From NCBI GenBank assembly GCA_964019155.1, contig OZ025243.1:39434179-39498178 (forward strand): a stretch of DNA of 64,000 nucleotides, written 5' to 3'. The translations under genes and the position numbers were made by a program. The DNA is from Osedax fenrisi. Lineage: Eukaryota; Annelida; Polychaeta; Sabellida; Siboglinidae. Numbering within the stretch: position 1 is the first letter of the stretch; each line of letters opens with the position of its first letter. Positions 51,160 to 63,000 of this stretch are shown in pieces. Under the pieces are notes generated by a model. The model did not search any database. It was not told where the DNA came from and was given only the letters and a program-made list of their open reading frames with translations.

Positions 51160-52823
51160 GTAGACAGGCAAAATTTGACATCAATAAAAATTAAAATCAA
51201 AATCAAAATAATAATAATAAAAATAATGTATGCATACATATATATTTGATATAGGTTTTTTTAGTTTTTTTTAAAATTTAAAAATTTTATTAAATTAATT
51301 TTAATTAATTAATTTTTTAATTTATCTATTATATAATTCATCATTGAGTAACATATTTGTTACTCTTTTCTTGAACACATTTTCATTTTTTATATTTGTT
51401 GGAAGTAAGTTCCAAAGTTTTGGACCTTTTATCATTAGTAAAATATTTATTATTCTTGTTGATTTTGAAATTGGTATAGGTAGTATACGTTTTATTTGTT
51501 CGTAGTAGTCCTATTTATTATTATTTTGTATTTCAGTTAAGTTTGTTGGTAATTGATTGTAAAATTGTTTATGCATATATATTAGTGTATTATAATATAT
51601 TAGCTTATCTAATATAATTATTTTATTTGATGTGAATAATTCTTTTGTATGATCTCTAATTTTTGTTGTTGAATAATTGTTGTATTTATATTATTATTTG
51701 AGAATGTATTTCCCCAAAGTATATTTCGATAGTTTAAGTATGGTAGGAAAATACTATTATATATAATTATCAATGAATTTTTTTAATGAATTTGCTCAAC
51801 TTTGATATTAAAAATTGAATTTGGGAGAGTTTTTTATTTAATTTAATAATATTGTTTTTTAATTCAAGTTTGATATCAAGATTAATACAACGATATTTAT
51901 AATTATATACGTTATTTATTAATGTATCATTTAATGAAATTATATTGTTTGGATGTTTATTTTAAGTGACATTTATCATTTCTGTTTTAATAATATTGAG
52001 TTTAACTTATTGTTTTTGAACCATTTTTCTATTTTTATTAAGGTTTTTTTAATTACATTTTTTAGTTCTATATTATTATCACCTGTAAAAGTTATAACAG
52101 TATCATCTGCATATACTCTAAATTTTACATTGTTATCTTTTAAATATAATGGTAGATCATTGACATAAATGATGAATAGTAAAGGGCCTAGTATGGAGCC
52201 TTGGGGTACACCAATATCATTATTGATAATATCAGATTCGGATTTTCTATTTTTATTAAAGTTTTTTTAATTAAATTTTTTAGTTATATATTATTATCAC
52301 CTGTAAAAGTTATAACAGTATCATCTGCATATACTCTAAATTTTACATTGTTATCTTTTAAATATAATGGTAGATCATTGACATAAATGATGAATAGTAA
52401 AGGGCCTAGTATGGAACCTTGGGGTACACCAATATCATTATTGATAATATAAGATTCGGTTATGTTAACTTTAACTAGTTGAGTTATATTAAGTAAATAG
52501 TTTTTATCAGTTTAAGAGGAATCCCTCTAATACCATATTTATCTAATTTGTTAATTTAATAGAATGGTCAATAGTGTCAAAGCTTTACTTAAATATAAAA
52601 ATAAGGTATGTATTGCTTTATTTTCTTTTTTATTTTCCATAATATGGTTGTAAATATCTAGTGTAGCTAGAGTGGTATTATGTTTTTTAAGGAAACCATA
52701 TCGGGTAGTATTTATTATGTTATTATTTTTTATGAATTTTATTAGTCTATCATATATTATTTTTTCTAGTATTTTAGATAGTTGACTTACAAGTGATATT
52801 GGTCTATAGTTATATATAATATT
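51160..52823 (-). pseudogene. LINE, 3' portion (reverse transcriptase and C-terminus), interrupted by the gypsy element
   Basis: Minus strand: NYRPISLVSQLSKILEKIIY and RYGFLKKHNTTLAT (fingers/palm, 52838-52551), then VPQGSILGPLLFIIYVNDLP-type and YADD-containing segments, and a C-terminal KGPKLWNLLPTNIKN. A 218-bp segment including YADD is tandemly duplicated (52022-52239 and 52240-52457). The element continues on the far side of the gypsy insertion at 57532-58953. Confidence 0.78.
52022..52457. repeat. 218-bp tandem duplication inside the LINE RT
   Basis: Two adjacent copies with the same ctgtaaaagttataacagta start and the same ggggtacaccaatatcatta segment, differing at a few sites, duplicate the YADD motif region. 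Confidence 0.85.
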
Positions 52824-53149
52824 TGTTATGTTATCCACTTGTATACTACTCCCCTCTTATAAACACGCATAATGGACCATTCCATATTATTGTATATCTA
52901 CCACATGCGTGATATTGTATACCAACGTGATATCAGCGCACGTACGCCTAGTGCCTGGTATCACGCACGCTCATTCCAACCGTCTCGCATGATCGCCCAC
53001 GTGCAGACGGCTGCCTATATATAGCGGACCGCCGCAATGTATAGGCAGTGCTAGAATCACCCAATAAACTATAGAAGCCTTGTCGCTCGTATCTATGCAT
53101 ATATAGGCATACGCCTTATACACATATATATATATATATGTATATAACA
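52824..53149 (+). repeat. 5' LTR of the gypsy element
   Basis: Starts TGTTATG and ends TAACA. Carries a TATA-like tatatatag at about 53017-53025 and AATAAA at 53063-53068, so U3, R and U5 can be guessed. It ends in an (AT)n run. Only two substitutions plus repeat-length changes separate it from the 3' LTR. Confidence 0.92.
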
Positions 53150-53218
53150 TGGTGGCAGTTGTTTAAGTGATACTACACATCCTACCGCACCTAACACCCA
53201 CTACCCTACCCTCAAACA

Positions 53219-54976
53219 ATGTACCCCATATTCACCCAACCAACCTTCAACTGGACCGCACAGGACAGATACGAAGAAGTATGTAAATTCAAGAGAACAT
53301 GCACAATATCTTTCAATGGCCCACTAGCAGACCTCACACCAATAAAACAAGCAAGCTATGTGCTGCTATGGCTAGGAGAGGAAGGCCAAGAAAAACAGCA
53401 GTACTGGCCCGAAATCGTCAAAGACGCCTGCCCTATCGCGCACATCTGGACACAACTGTTCCTCTCTGTGGGCCCATCTGTAAGCCCACTCGTCCATAGA
53501 CTACATCTACAGGAATCAAGACAACATACACACGAGCCGATATGTGATTTCATCACCCGTTGTCGTCGACTTGTATCACGGTGCGCATACGCCAACAGCA
53601 ACGATGCTCTACTAGACGCACTACTAAGAGGAGGTATATCAAGAGCTGCTCGCGATAAATTAATCAGTAGTAACATCACAACTATTGATCAAGCACTCTT
53701 GATATACCAGACCGACGAAGCCGTAAATAGACACCACGCCCCTCTCGAGCCCACAATACATACAGTGGCTAAGGCTCCTACGAAAGACACCAAGCCATGC
53801 ATAAGCTGTGGGAGGCAACACGACACCTGCCCTGCACTCGGAGTCAAATGCAACAAATGCGGTCGATTCAACCACTGGGCATCAATGTGCCGATCGACAC
53901 GAAATATACACGCTATCGACACCATCCGAGATAGATGTGTGGACACTCGAGACGAGGTTTTCGCTAAATTAGTTATCAAACAATCTCATAATAGCACTAT
54001 TATAATACGCGCAAAGGTAGATACAGGAGCCCAAGTAAATGTACTTCCCTCTACTATATACAAAACATTAGACTATGCGCCCTCCCTGACTAAGGCAACA
54101 ACCGCCTTACTCGCATATGGTCAAAAACCTATCAAACTGCTTGGTATAACCAGGCTCAGCGTCCACCATTATAATATGAAATACGAACTAGATTTTTATG
54201 TAGTCGATACATTAGGACCAACTATTATTGGTTACCCCTCTTGTATTGCTATGTCACTCATTACAATGAACTGTGCTATATCGACAGTACTGAGCCCCTT
54301 GACAATAGATAACTTAGACAAACTTTTCCCGGATCTGTTCCAAGGAATTGGAATGTTTCCGGGAGAATTAACCATACATACTAATCCCGATATCCCCCCA
54401 GTAGTGCACGCAGCCAAACGCGTACCTGTGCATATACGCGACGAAGTGGCTACCGAGCTCCGATCAATGGTCGAGCAAGGTGTCATAACTCGCATATCCA
54501 CACCTACTCGATGGGTATCAAGCTTAACCTATGTACGCAAAAGCTCTGGCAAAATCAGAATTTGCCTTGACCCTAAAGACCTGAATAAGGCAATCCTACG
54601 TCCCCATCACATTTCGAAAACATTAGAAGAAGTTAATAACTTACTTAGTGGCGCAACAATATTTTCAAAATTAGACGCTAGATCTGGCTACTGGTCTGTC
54701 AAACTAGACCATCAGTCCAGTATCCTAACTACCTTCAACACCCATATGGGTCGATTTCGTTTTAAACGACTTCCATTTGGCCTCAATCTGGCACAAGATG
54801 TTTTCCAACACCATATGGACCTTATGCTAGAAAATTTAAAGGGCATTATAAACATAGCCGACGACATAATCGTTTATGGTAACAATACTATCACACACGA
54901 TGAAAATCTGATGGCACTATTTCAACGCGCTCGCGTATATGGCCTAGTATTTAATAAACAAAAATGCATAATTTGA
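53219..54976 (+). pseudogene. Gypsy gag-protease-RT, first open segment
   Basis: 585 codons from ATG. Gag occupies about residues 1-205, a CCHC knuckle (CNKCGRFNHWASMC) lies at about 211-225, and an aspartic protease DTGAQVNVLPS at about 267-277. The RT follows (SGKIRICLDPKDLNKAI, then LPFGLNLAQDVFQ), with ADD in NIADDIIVYG near 545. A TGA at 54974-54976 stops it in the RT, yet the same frame continues beyond with RT motifs, so the stop is a lesion. Confidence 0.93.
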
Positions 54977-55578
54977 TCATGCGAAATACCCTTCTTCGGA
55001 CTCCTATATTCTAAGTCAGGCACTAGGCCAGACCCGGAAAGGACCGCAGCTATATCTAGAATACCACCACCCACTAATATTACTACATTGCGCAGATTCC
55101 TCGGAATAGCAACGTATATGTCCCCATTCACTACTAACATGACCAACTTAATCTCCCCTATTCAAAATTTAACCCACAAAGATGTCATCTTTGAATGGAC
55201 CCCTTCCCACCAAGTAGCCTTTGATAACATCAAAGCTGAATTATGCAAACCCTCGCATATTTTAACACACAATTACATACAATAATCCAAGTTGACGCGT
55301 CCGGTATAGGACTCGGAGCAGTACTACTCCAAAACAACCGTCCCGTATGTTATGCGTCCCGCACCCTTACTAGTACTGAACGTCGTTATGCAAACATAGA
55401 GAGGGAACTCCTCGCAGTCATTTTCGGATGTGAGCGGTTCCACCATTATGTTTATGGATCCGAATTTACAGTTGAGAGTGACCATAAACCACTAGAAATG
55501 ATCATTTTAAAACACATATCATCTGCTCCAGCCAGACTCCAACGCATGCTACTGAGACTGCAAACATATAAATTATAG
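54977..55578 (+). pseudogene. Gypsy RT end and RNase H segment
   Basis: After the TGA, the frame continues through LRRFLGIATYMSPFTTN to about 55250, where it shifts to another frame. RNase H then reads QVDASGIGLGAVLL, YANIERELLAVIF and ESDHKPLEMI. A TAG at 55576-55578 breaks it again. Confidence 0.9.
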
Positions 55579-56938
55579 ATAAAATACCGCCCCGGGAAGG
55601 ATCTGATATTAGCAGATGCCTTTTCGAGGGATACAACATTCGCACTTCCATCCCCAACGTACCATACTATCAATATGATCAATTTAACTCCCCAAACTGA
55701 AACACTACTGATACTGGCTAAAAACGATGACGACTTACACGCCCGACTAAATAATATCATACAAACTGGTTGGCCCAACGATAGACGACACCTCCCTAAA
55801 GACTTACACCCATACTGGCCCTATAGAGATGCATTAATTAGTAGTAATGGTTTAATATATAAAGGCCTCTCTGCCCTAGTGCCATCGCGTGCCATACCTA
55901 AAATCATGTCTAAACTACACATAGCACACACCGGTGTAGAGAAAATGATGCTATTAGCCAAAGACGCAGTATATTGGCCAACCATGCGTAAAGACCTAAC
56001 TAATTATGTAGCTTTATGTACAGTATGTCAGGACTATGCTAGAAGCCCTTGGCGCCCTCCCCCAACCGACAGATTACTACCTACGAAGCCATGGGATACC
56101 ATAGCCGCCGATTTGTTTCATCTTCACGGCAAGAACTATCTTTTAATCGTAGAATACTTTAGCAAATACCCTATTATCCATCACCTACCCAACAGTACAT
56201 CTTGTGATACTATTATCAACAAAATAAAAGACACACTATCCCTATTTGGTATACCAACTATATTGTTAACTGATAATGGTCCGCAATTCAGCGCACCACT
56301 ATTTGCAACCTTTGCGTCTGAATGGGAGTTCAAACACATCACTTCCAGTCCCCATTATCCACAGTCTAATGGGTTCATTGAAAGACATGTGCAAACAGTT
56401 AAACAAATACTCCAGAAGACTATAGGTAACCCTCGCAAGGCTCTTCTATCATGGCGCAATACACCATTAGATACAAAATCACCGAGTCCAATACAGATAC
56501 TATTCCACCAATCCACTGAAAACAATGATACTCAATACCGCAACCTACAATGACGATTACAAACCCAACACCGACAACTAGCCCCCCACAGAAGGAAACA
56601 ACAACCCACTATTCTCAAACCACAACAGCCCGTCATTATAAAAACACCAACAAACAATACATGGACCAGAGGAACTATATCACGAATACTAACAGACCCA
56701 CACTCATATGAAGTTCTAGGACCAACAGGCCTCCTAAGACGAACACGACACCACATTCGCCCAATACCACCGGAGCCAACCCTACCAACTGTTACTGCTA
56801 ACTATAATTTTATAACACCATCGACTAGTACACCCTCCATGCCCAACGTAAATGATCCCCAATCCACCGATACCTTACCTATTACCCCACGACGTAGTAC
56901 GCGCATTAGAAATCCACCAAATAGATATTCACCTTAAA
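55579..56938 (+). pseudogene. Gypsy integrase segment and C-terminus
   Basis: Same frame as the RNase H part. It has an HHCC-type zinc region (HIAHTGVEKM to CTVCQ, about 55917-56030). DDE residues appear in IAADLFH, LTDNGPQFS and GFIERHVQTVK. A TGA at 56551-56553 interrupts it, after which the basic C-terminal part runs to TAA at 56938 and ends NPPNRYSP. No chromodomain was recognised. Confidence 0.9.
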
Positions 56939-57193
56939 CTAACCTATATATTGTATAGTTAATACCACCTCTTGCGAATATATACAAATCAACAATATTC
57001 CAGGTATACGACAACCTATGATTACAAGTCGCCCCGAAGGAGATCGAGACTGGTATATTCCCTAACTACATATGGATTCCGACAAGTAGGCTGAATGGCA
57101 CAAGCGCCACAAGTAGGTTTCGTCGTCGGATCCGCCTTACCTCTCTAGCTCGAACGATCTCCATCGTTCTTCTCCAATCGGGAGAAGGAGGGA

Positions 57194-57487
57194 TGTTATG
57201 TTATCCACTTGTATACTACTCCCCTCTTATAAACACGCATAATGGACCATTCCATATTATTGTATATCTACCACATGCGTGATATTGTATACCAACGTGA
57301 TATCAGCGCACGTACGCCTAGTGCCTGGTATCACGCACGCACATTCCAACCGTCTCGCATGATCGCCCACGTGCAGACGGCTGCCTATATATAGCGGACC
57401 GCCGCGATGTATAGGCAGTGCTAGAATCACCCAATAAACTATAGAAGCCTTGTCGCTCGTATCTATGCATATATAGGCATACGCCTT

Positions 57488-57528
<41 letters not shown>

Positions 57529-57531
57529 ACA
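57194..57531 (+). repeat. 3' LTR of the gypsy element
   Basis: Near-identical to the 5' LTR, with a longer terminal (AT)n run, preceded by the polypurine tract. Confidence 0.92.
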
Positions 57532-58953
57532 ATATTGATATTATTTTTGTATGAATGGGTTTAATTAAATATTGTTTAATTTTTAGAGGAAATTCAATGT
57601 AATCTTTTGAAATTGTTAATAATTTCATATTTATATAATTGTGTCTAGAGAAGTCTTTGATTTATTATTTTGTATAATATAATTTATCTCATGTATTGAT
57701 GTGGGATGAATATATATTTATTTAGATATTGGTGTAATGTTCATTGGGTTGAGGTTATTGATGGTAGATATGAATTGTTTATTTATTGATCGACTTGTAT
57801 TTATAAAATAAGAGTTAAATGCAGTTGATATTTGTTTATCATTAATAAATGTATTTTCGAATTCATCTGTTATATAATTTGGAGATTTTTTAATTTGCTG
57901 TTTATTTATGATGCTATTTATTAGATTCCAATTTTCTTTAGTAGATATACTATTTTTTATTTTAATATCTATATATGATTGCTTTGATTTTTTAATAGTT
58001 ATGGTTACTTGATTTCTTAATTGTTTGTAGTTATATTATTGATTCCATTTTTATTATCTAAGTTAATGTTATATAGTTTATACTTTTTATTAATGTATAT
58101 TTTTATTTTATTTGTTATCCACTTTTTTGATAGAATATTTGAAGATATTTTATTTGTAAGTAGTGGGATAAATTGATTAATTAGTGATGTATATAAGGTA
58201 TGAAGTTTGCTGCAGGAGTTTTCAGCATCATTTTCTTCAATAACTGAATCCTAATTTGTATTATTCAGTTCATCAACAAGTCTTTTAGTGTTATTTATAG
58301 TTATTACCCTTGTTTTAATTTCATTTAAGTTATTTCGTATTTTGGTTTTTATTTTAATTATAGTATATATTGGGAGATGGTCTGTCAAGTCTTCTAAGAG
58401 TATTCCACTATTATAAATATTTGTTGTGTTTATATTTGTATAAATTTGATCTATAGTTGAAGTGTTACTTTTATTGAATTGGTGTCTAGTGTTTTGAAGA
58501 ATGTTATGTGTTAGTCCTAGTTGATTTATTAAAATGTTTAATTGGGATGGTTTTGGATCATTTGTTATGATATTAAAATCACCCATAATTATTAACTCGT
58601 GTGAAATATATTTATGAAATTTACTATATAACATTTATAAGATATGCAGTTTTATTGAAAGGGCTGTTATAAAGGCATGCCATTACAAATTTTTAAAATT
58701 GTTAAAGTTTAATCTCTATTTTTAAGTATTTCCAAATAATCTGTTATATTAAAAGTACGTCCTAAGTTCTTTTATAAGTTCATATTGAATATATTTTAAA
58801 ACATATGTTGAAACACCACCACCTCTACATTTATTGTATTGCTGTCTATAGTTTGTTTGATATGTGTAGTTTGATATATTATTATTGAAATCATTATTAC
58901 TATTTAACCATGTTTCAGATAAACATATAATATGAGGTTTGATTATTAAAGTA
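57532..58953 (-). pseudogene. LINE, 5' portion (endonuclease and start of RT), continuation of 51160-52823
   Basis: Minus-strand order: PHIICLSETWL near 58905, CRGGGVSTYV near 58815, then the open segment 58634-58251 with GDFNIITNDPK, HQFNKSNTSTIDQIY and LTDHLPIYT (APE-type endonuclease motifs). Degraded sequence follows into the RT. A family A element interrupts the upstream end at 58954. Confidence 0.75.
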
Positions 58954-59479
58954 TGGGAAAGTAACCCAATACGGACACTTTAATAATAAATAGTCTTAAC
59001 ATTTGATGACTCATTATTTGTATTCAAAAATAATAATATATTAATAATATATGATTATAGATATTATTGTGATGTCATAATTTTATTTAATCTTTTAATT
59101 CCATAGATAACGGGGGTGTCCTATTCGGTACCCATGTCCGAATACGGACACCCTGTGTTATAATACGGACACCCTATATACCACTATATAAACTATATAT
59201 TATTGATGAACCAATCAGATAAATTACAATTACATTATTTATAATTAATTGTATGAATAATTTAATATAATTTAATTAGTAATTACTTTATTAATTTCAT
59301 TACTTCATTATTTTATTAATTCATAATACTTAAGTATCTAAATAATAACATTTTAAGATTTAGCTTCATTGGTGGTATTAATATTATAACTCACGCGATT
59401 TTTATGAAAATCAGAATAGTTCACATGCTGCGCGATAATTGGTTATAGGGTGTCCGTATTAGGGATTTATATGACCTTT

Positions 59480-59519
<40 letters not shown>

Positions 59520-59710
59520 TTATAAATTAATTAATATTTGATAATAAATATAGAATATATATATATAATTTTTAGAATGTTTTAGTTTTTAATAATATAT
59601 TGTTAGGTTTTATATCGATATATTTATATATTTTTGAGAAGGTTTTAAGTTGACATTTTTTTTCATAAATTTAAAACGTAATAAAAAAATCAGTTTATTG
59701 GATATTTAAT
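58954..59710. mobile_element. Family A element, truncated reverse-oriented copy
   Basis: It begins tatgggaaagtaacccaata, has the central cggtacccatgtccgaatac pair and the acgcgatttttatgaaaatc segment in reverse orientation relative to 27.0 kb, and fades out near ttggatatttaatatattat without the second terminal repeat. Confidence 0.7.
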
Positions 59711-59729
59711 ATATTATCAATAATATTTT

Positions 59730-61020
59730 AGATAATGAACAACATAAGCGAAATTAAAAATACAAATAAAACTTAGATCACGCCCAGAACAATAACGAAA
59801 GAATTAAAATATAGAAAGAACAATTCTCTAACATTCTAGATGGAAGTAATAATCAAAGTGTATCATCTATCGAAGTACAAATCATTACAGAAATATGTTT
59901 ATTTAGCAATACAACTAGGAAATTTCACTTTACGAGAACTTTAAATAGCACTAAAAAGCATGAAATTAGAGAAAGCTTGACAGGAATAAGATGGCATAAA
60001 TATTGAGATCATACGGAATTCCAATGGAAATTCTAAATGCAATTATGATGTTATATTAGATTACTAGATCTATGATTTGTTCTCCTGATGAAGATATATT
60101 TTTTTGTAATATTGAAGTAGGAGTACTACATGGTGATACACTTGCACCACTTTTATTTGTCATCATATTAGAGTATATACTACGAACATCAATATATTCA
60201 ATATAGCAAAAAGTATTTACTCTACAGGCATCCAAAAGTAGACGATATCCAGCTCTTACTATCACTGATGCAGATCATGCAGACGATTTGGAACTTTTCG
60301 TTGATTCAGGCAAAAGAAAGAGAAATACTTTTGTAAGTGTTAGAAAAATCGTCGAATTTTTGTGTCTACATATAAATAGTAAAAAAACCGAATATATACC
60401 TTTCAATTATAAATTTACCATTAACACACTAGAAGGAACTGCACTGGAAAATTTAAATAATGTGATCTATCTTAGTAGTGAAATTGCGTCAAAAGATGGG
60501 GATGTTTCATTACGATTCGGTAGAGAATGAGGATTACTGAATAAGCTTATATTAATTTGGAAATCTAATATGTATCCCTCACTTAAAAGATATTTATTTC
60601 TATCAATAGTAGACTCGGTACTACTATACGGATCCATATCATGGACGCTAACTAAAAAAACTTGAGATTACGTTATATGGAGCATATACAAGAATGATTA
60701 TATATGTAGTACATACCTATATACTCAACAAATCTTGTAGACAACACCCTGCGAAAAAAGAGTTATATGGCAACATCCCACCTTTATCAGAGTTGATAAT
60801 GGAAAGAAGTATTATATTCTGGCCATTGCTTTATAAGTAAATATAAGATTATAGGTAATGTTGTATTGTGAAAACCAAAAAACTGACGGAAAAGTGCTGG
60901 AATACGAAATATAAATTACCTAAATCAGCTAATATATGATGTCGGAATGCCTAACAATGAAATATCAACAGCAATGATGAACCGTGACGTGTATAAGAAG
61001 TTTGGAAATGTGCTCAGGTA
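59730..61020 (+). pseudogene. LINE remnant of the same family as 25.3-26.9 kb
   Basis: Plus strand: SMICSPDEDIFF, GVLHGDTLAPLLFVIILEYI (compare GVLQGDTLAPYLFIIFLDYI at 26.1 kb), HADD at 60277-60288 in place of YADD, SVLLYGSISWTLTKK and a C-terminal GMPNNEISTAMMNRDVYKK. Stops and frame changes are frequent. Confidence 0.78.
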
Positions 61021-61465
61021 ATCCACCCGATCAAATAAATAAGCAAACTCAATTAAAGAAAATAACGTACGCAATTGTCTGTTTTAAGAAACTAATTTCA
61101 GTAATGATGATACAGATATGTTGTATTTATACATATATAATATATATTATGATGACCATTATCATATATTTCTTTAACTATATATCAATGTTAGATAATG
61201 TTATTATTGTCACTCATGATTTAACTATGATTGCATTATTTTACTCAATACAATATTATTTTAATTATTATCTTCTCGGTACCTTTAATCTATATTCTAT
61301 ATTCCAATATATATATATGTCATGCATATATGTATAATATATCGTCATCCGAGACTTCCAATATTTGTTAATTTTTACGTGTATTCGTTTTGTATTGATT
61401 GATAGTCATTAGTGTGTTCATATTTCATATCATTAATAAATAAAATTCAGTTAATGATCTTTTAG
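61021..61465. other. AT-rich spacer
   Basis: No gene or repeat recognised; the open frame at 60984-61337 has no domain. Confidence 0.5.
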
Positions 61466-61932
61466 GTATACCAAAAATTTTCCGAAGGAAAGATATAAGA
61501 TTTACGCGAAATCGTGTAATTCGAATTTGTATACAAAATACCCTGGTGCCACCTATAGCGGGTTACTTTTAGGAACTATGCGTTGTTTATAATGTAAATT
61601 CGTATTTAACTATACACTTTTAAAATGTTAAATAATATGCTTTACATTAATATTTATATGATGAAAACTAAGTGTTCATTACTAATATATAACAAATAAA
61701 TATGATATTTATGTTTTAAATGCTATAAGTATATATTTAGTAAGTAAAAGTTAATTTATATTGCATGTAATTTAATAGAGCAATGAAAACATTGTTGTAT
61801 GCAAAAAGAGCCGAACCTAAATCTATTTCAGTAATTTCGATACTTCTGCTAACAGCGGTTGGGGATATTACTAAATTACGTTGCATGCATAGGGAATGTT
61901 ATATCTTTGCTTCGCAAAATCTTTGGGTATAC
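61466..61932. mobile_element. 467-bp inverted-repeat element, copy 1
   Basis: The ends are gtataccaaaaattttccga+aggaaagatataag and, reverse-complemented, gtatacccaaagattttgcg+aagcaaagatataac. Each end folds into a short hairpin around CCGAAGG (61482-61488) or GCGAAGC (61909-61915). No convincing coding frame. Copy 2 lies 285 bp away in opposite orientation. Confidence 0.78.
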
Positions 61933-62057
61933 TATTAAATAGCTCCTTTTCTGTAACTTAAAACGTATTTCACAATTTGCTAACTTCATTTTATACGTCA
62001 CATTAATAATGTAGTTGTCACATTTATCAAAGTATGGTAAAAACATTAGTGAATTTA

Positions 62058-62110
62058 AGGATGTATTACTGCAGTTCATTATATATAATGAACTACAGTA
62101 ATACATTCTT
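62058..62110. repeat. Near-perfect palindrome between the two 467-bp elements
   Basis: gtattactgcagttcattat and ataatgaactacagtaatac pair with one mismatch at the centre of the spacer. Confidence 0.8.
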
Positions 62111-62217
62111 AATTTAACTAATAACTAACGATAATATATTATCATGTCAACCAAATTTATGCAAACAAAATGGATATTATCATTCGATATCGAAAGTGTA
62201 TGCATAATAACGAAGCC

Positions 62218-62684
62218 CTATAGCAAAGATTTTGCGAAGCAAAGATATAACACTCCCTATGCATGCAACGTAATTTAGTTATAGCCCCAACCGCTGCTAG
62301 CAGTAGTATCGAAATCACTGAAATAGATTTAGGTTCGGCTCTGTTTGCATACAACAATGTTTTCATTGCTCTATTAAATTACATGCAATATAAATTAGCT
62401 TTTACTCACTAAATATATACTTATAGCATTTAAAACATACATATCATATTTGTTTGTTATATATTAGTAATGAACACTTAGTTTTCATCATATAAATATT
62501 AATTTAAAGCATATTATTTAACATTTTAAAAGTGTATAGTTAAATACGAATTTACATTATAAACAACACATATTTCCTAAAAGTAACCCGCTATAGGTGG
62601 CACCAGGGTATTTTGTATACAAATTCGAATTACACGATTTCGCGTAAGTGTTATATCTTTCCTTCGGAAAATCTTTGCCTATAG
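62218..62684. mobile_element. 467-bp inverted-repeat element, copy 2 (opposite orientation)
   Basis: The reverse complement of copy 1 over its whole length with scattered differences, with GCGAAGC at 62234-62240 and the CCGAAGG complement at 62661-62667. It is flanked by ctatag on both sides. Its length equals copy 1. Confidence 0.78.
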
Positions 62685-62689
62685 TACGT

Positions 62690-63000
62690 GACCTACTACT
62701 AAGGCCTACATCGCACCGACTACACATACCCACGTACGTGTGTGCACGAGTCACACGCATACACGCTCGAGGGTAACCCATAGTAGCATGTCTGTATGCA
62801 TGTGTACGTACGCGCTAATCGACGCGCGCATAACGATCGTCAAGGGAGAACTGGGAATTGTTTATTCTGATTATAGTTTACCGGCGCGCCCCTAATTGTT
62901 ACATAACTTATATCACGTGACTGTCTCCTGTGACGTCACGAGTATTTAGATTACGTCGGCTAAGTTACGTATACATTTGTGGAAGCATTTCAATTGAATA
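62690..63000. promoter_or_regulatory. CpG-rich stretch with E-box and CRE
   Basis: CG-dense sequence (gtacgtacgcgc, gacgcgcgcataacg, ccggcgcgcccc) contains TCACGTGA at 62913-62920 and TGACGTCA at 62931-62938. It resembles the ankyrin promoter region in composition, so it may be the promoter of a gene outside the window. No adjacent exon was seen. Confidence 0.4.

Larger units (their letters stand above)
52824..57531 (+). mobile_element. Ty3/gypsy LTR retrotransposon
   Basis: Complete in outline: 5' LTR 52824-53149, PBS-like tggtggcag at 53150, gag-pol 53219-56938, polypurine tract gggagaaggaggga (57180-57193), 3' LTR 57194-57531. ATATT lies on both sides (52819-52823 and 57532-57536), a 5-bp target duplication. 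The host site is the LINE spanning 51.2-59.0 kb, so the gypsy copy is younger than that LINE. The polyprotein has lesions, so this copy is not expected to be autonomous. Confidence 0.95.

Noticed and set aside
60056..60265. Minus-strand 69-codon frame
   Set aside because: Antisense shadow of the plus-strand LINE reverse transcriptase remnant.
61876..62366. Short minus-strand frames across the 467-bp elements
   Set aside because: They fall in both copies of the inverted repeat and its spacer, with no domain; not supported as genes.
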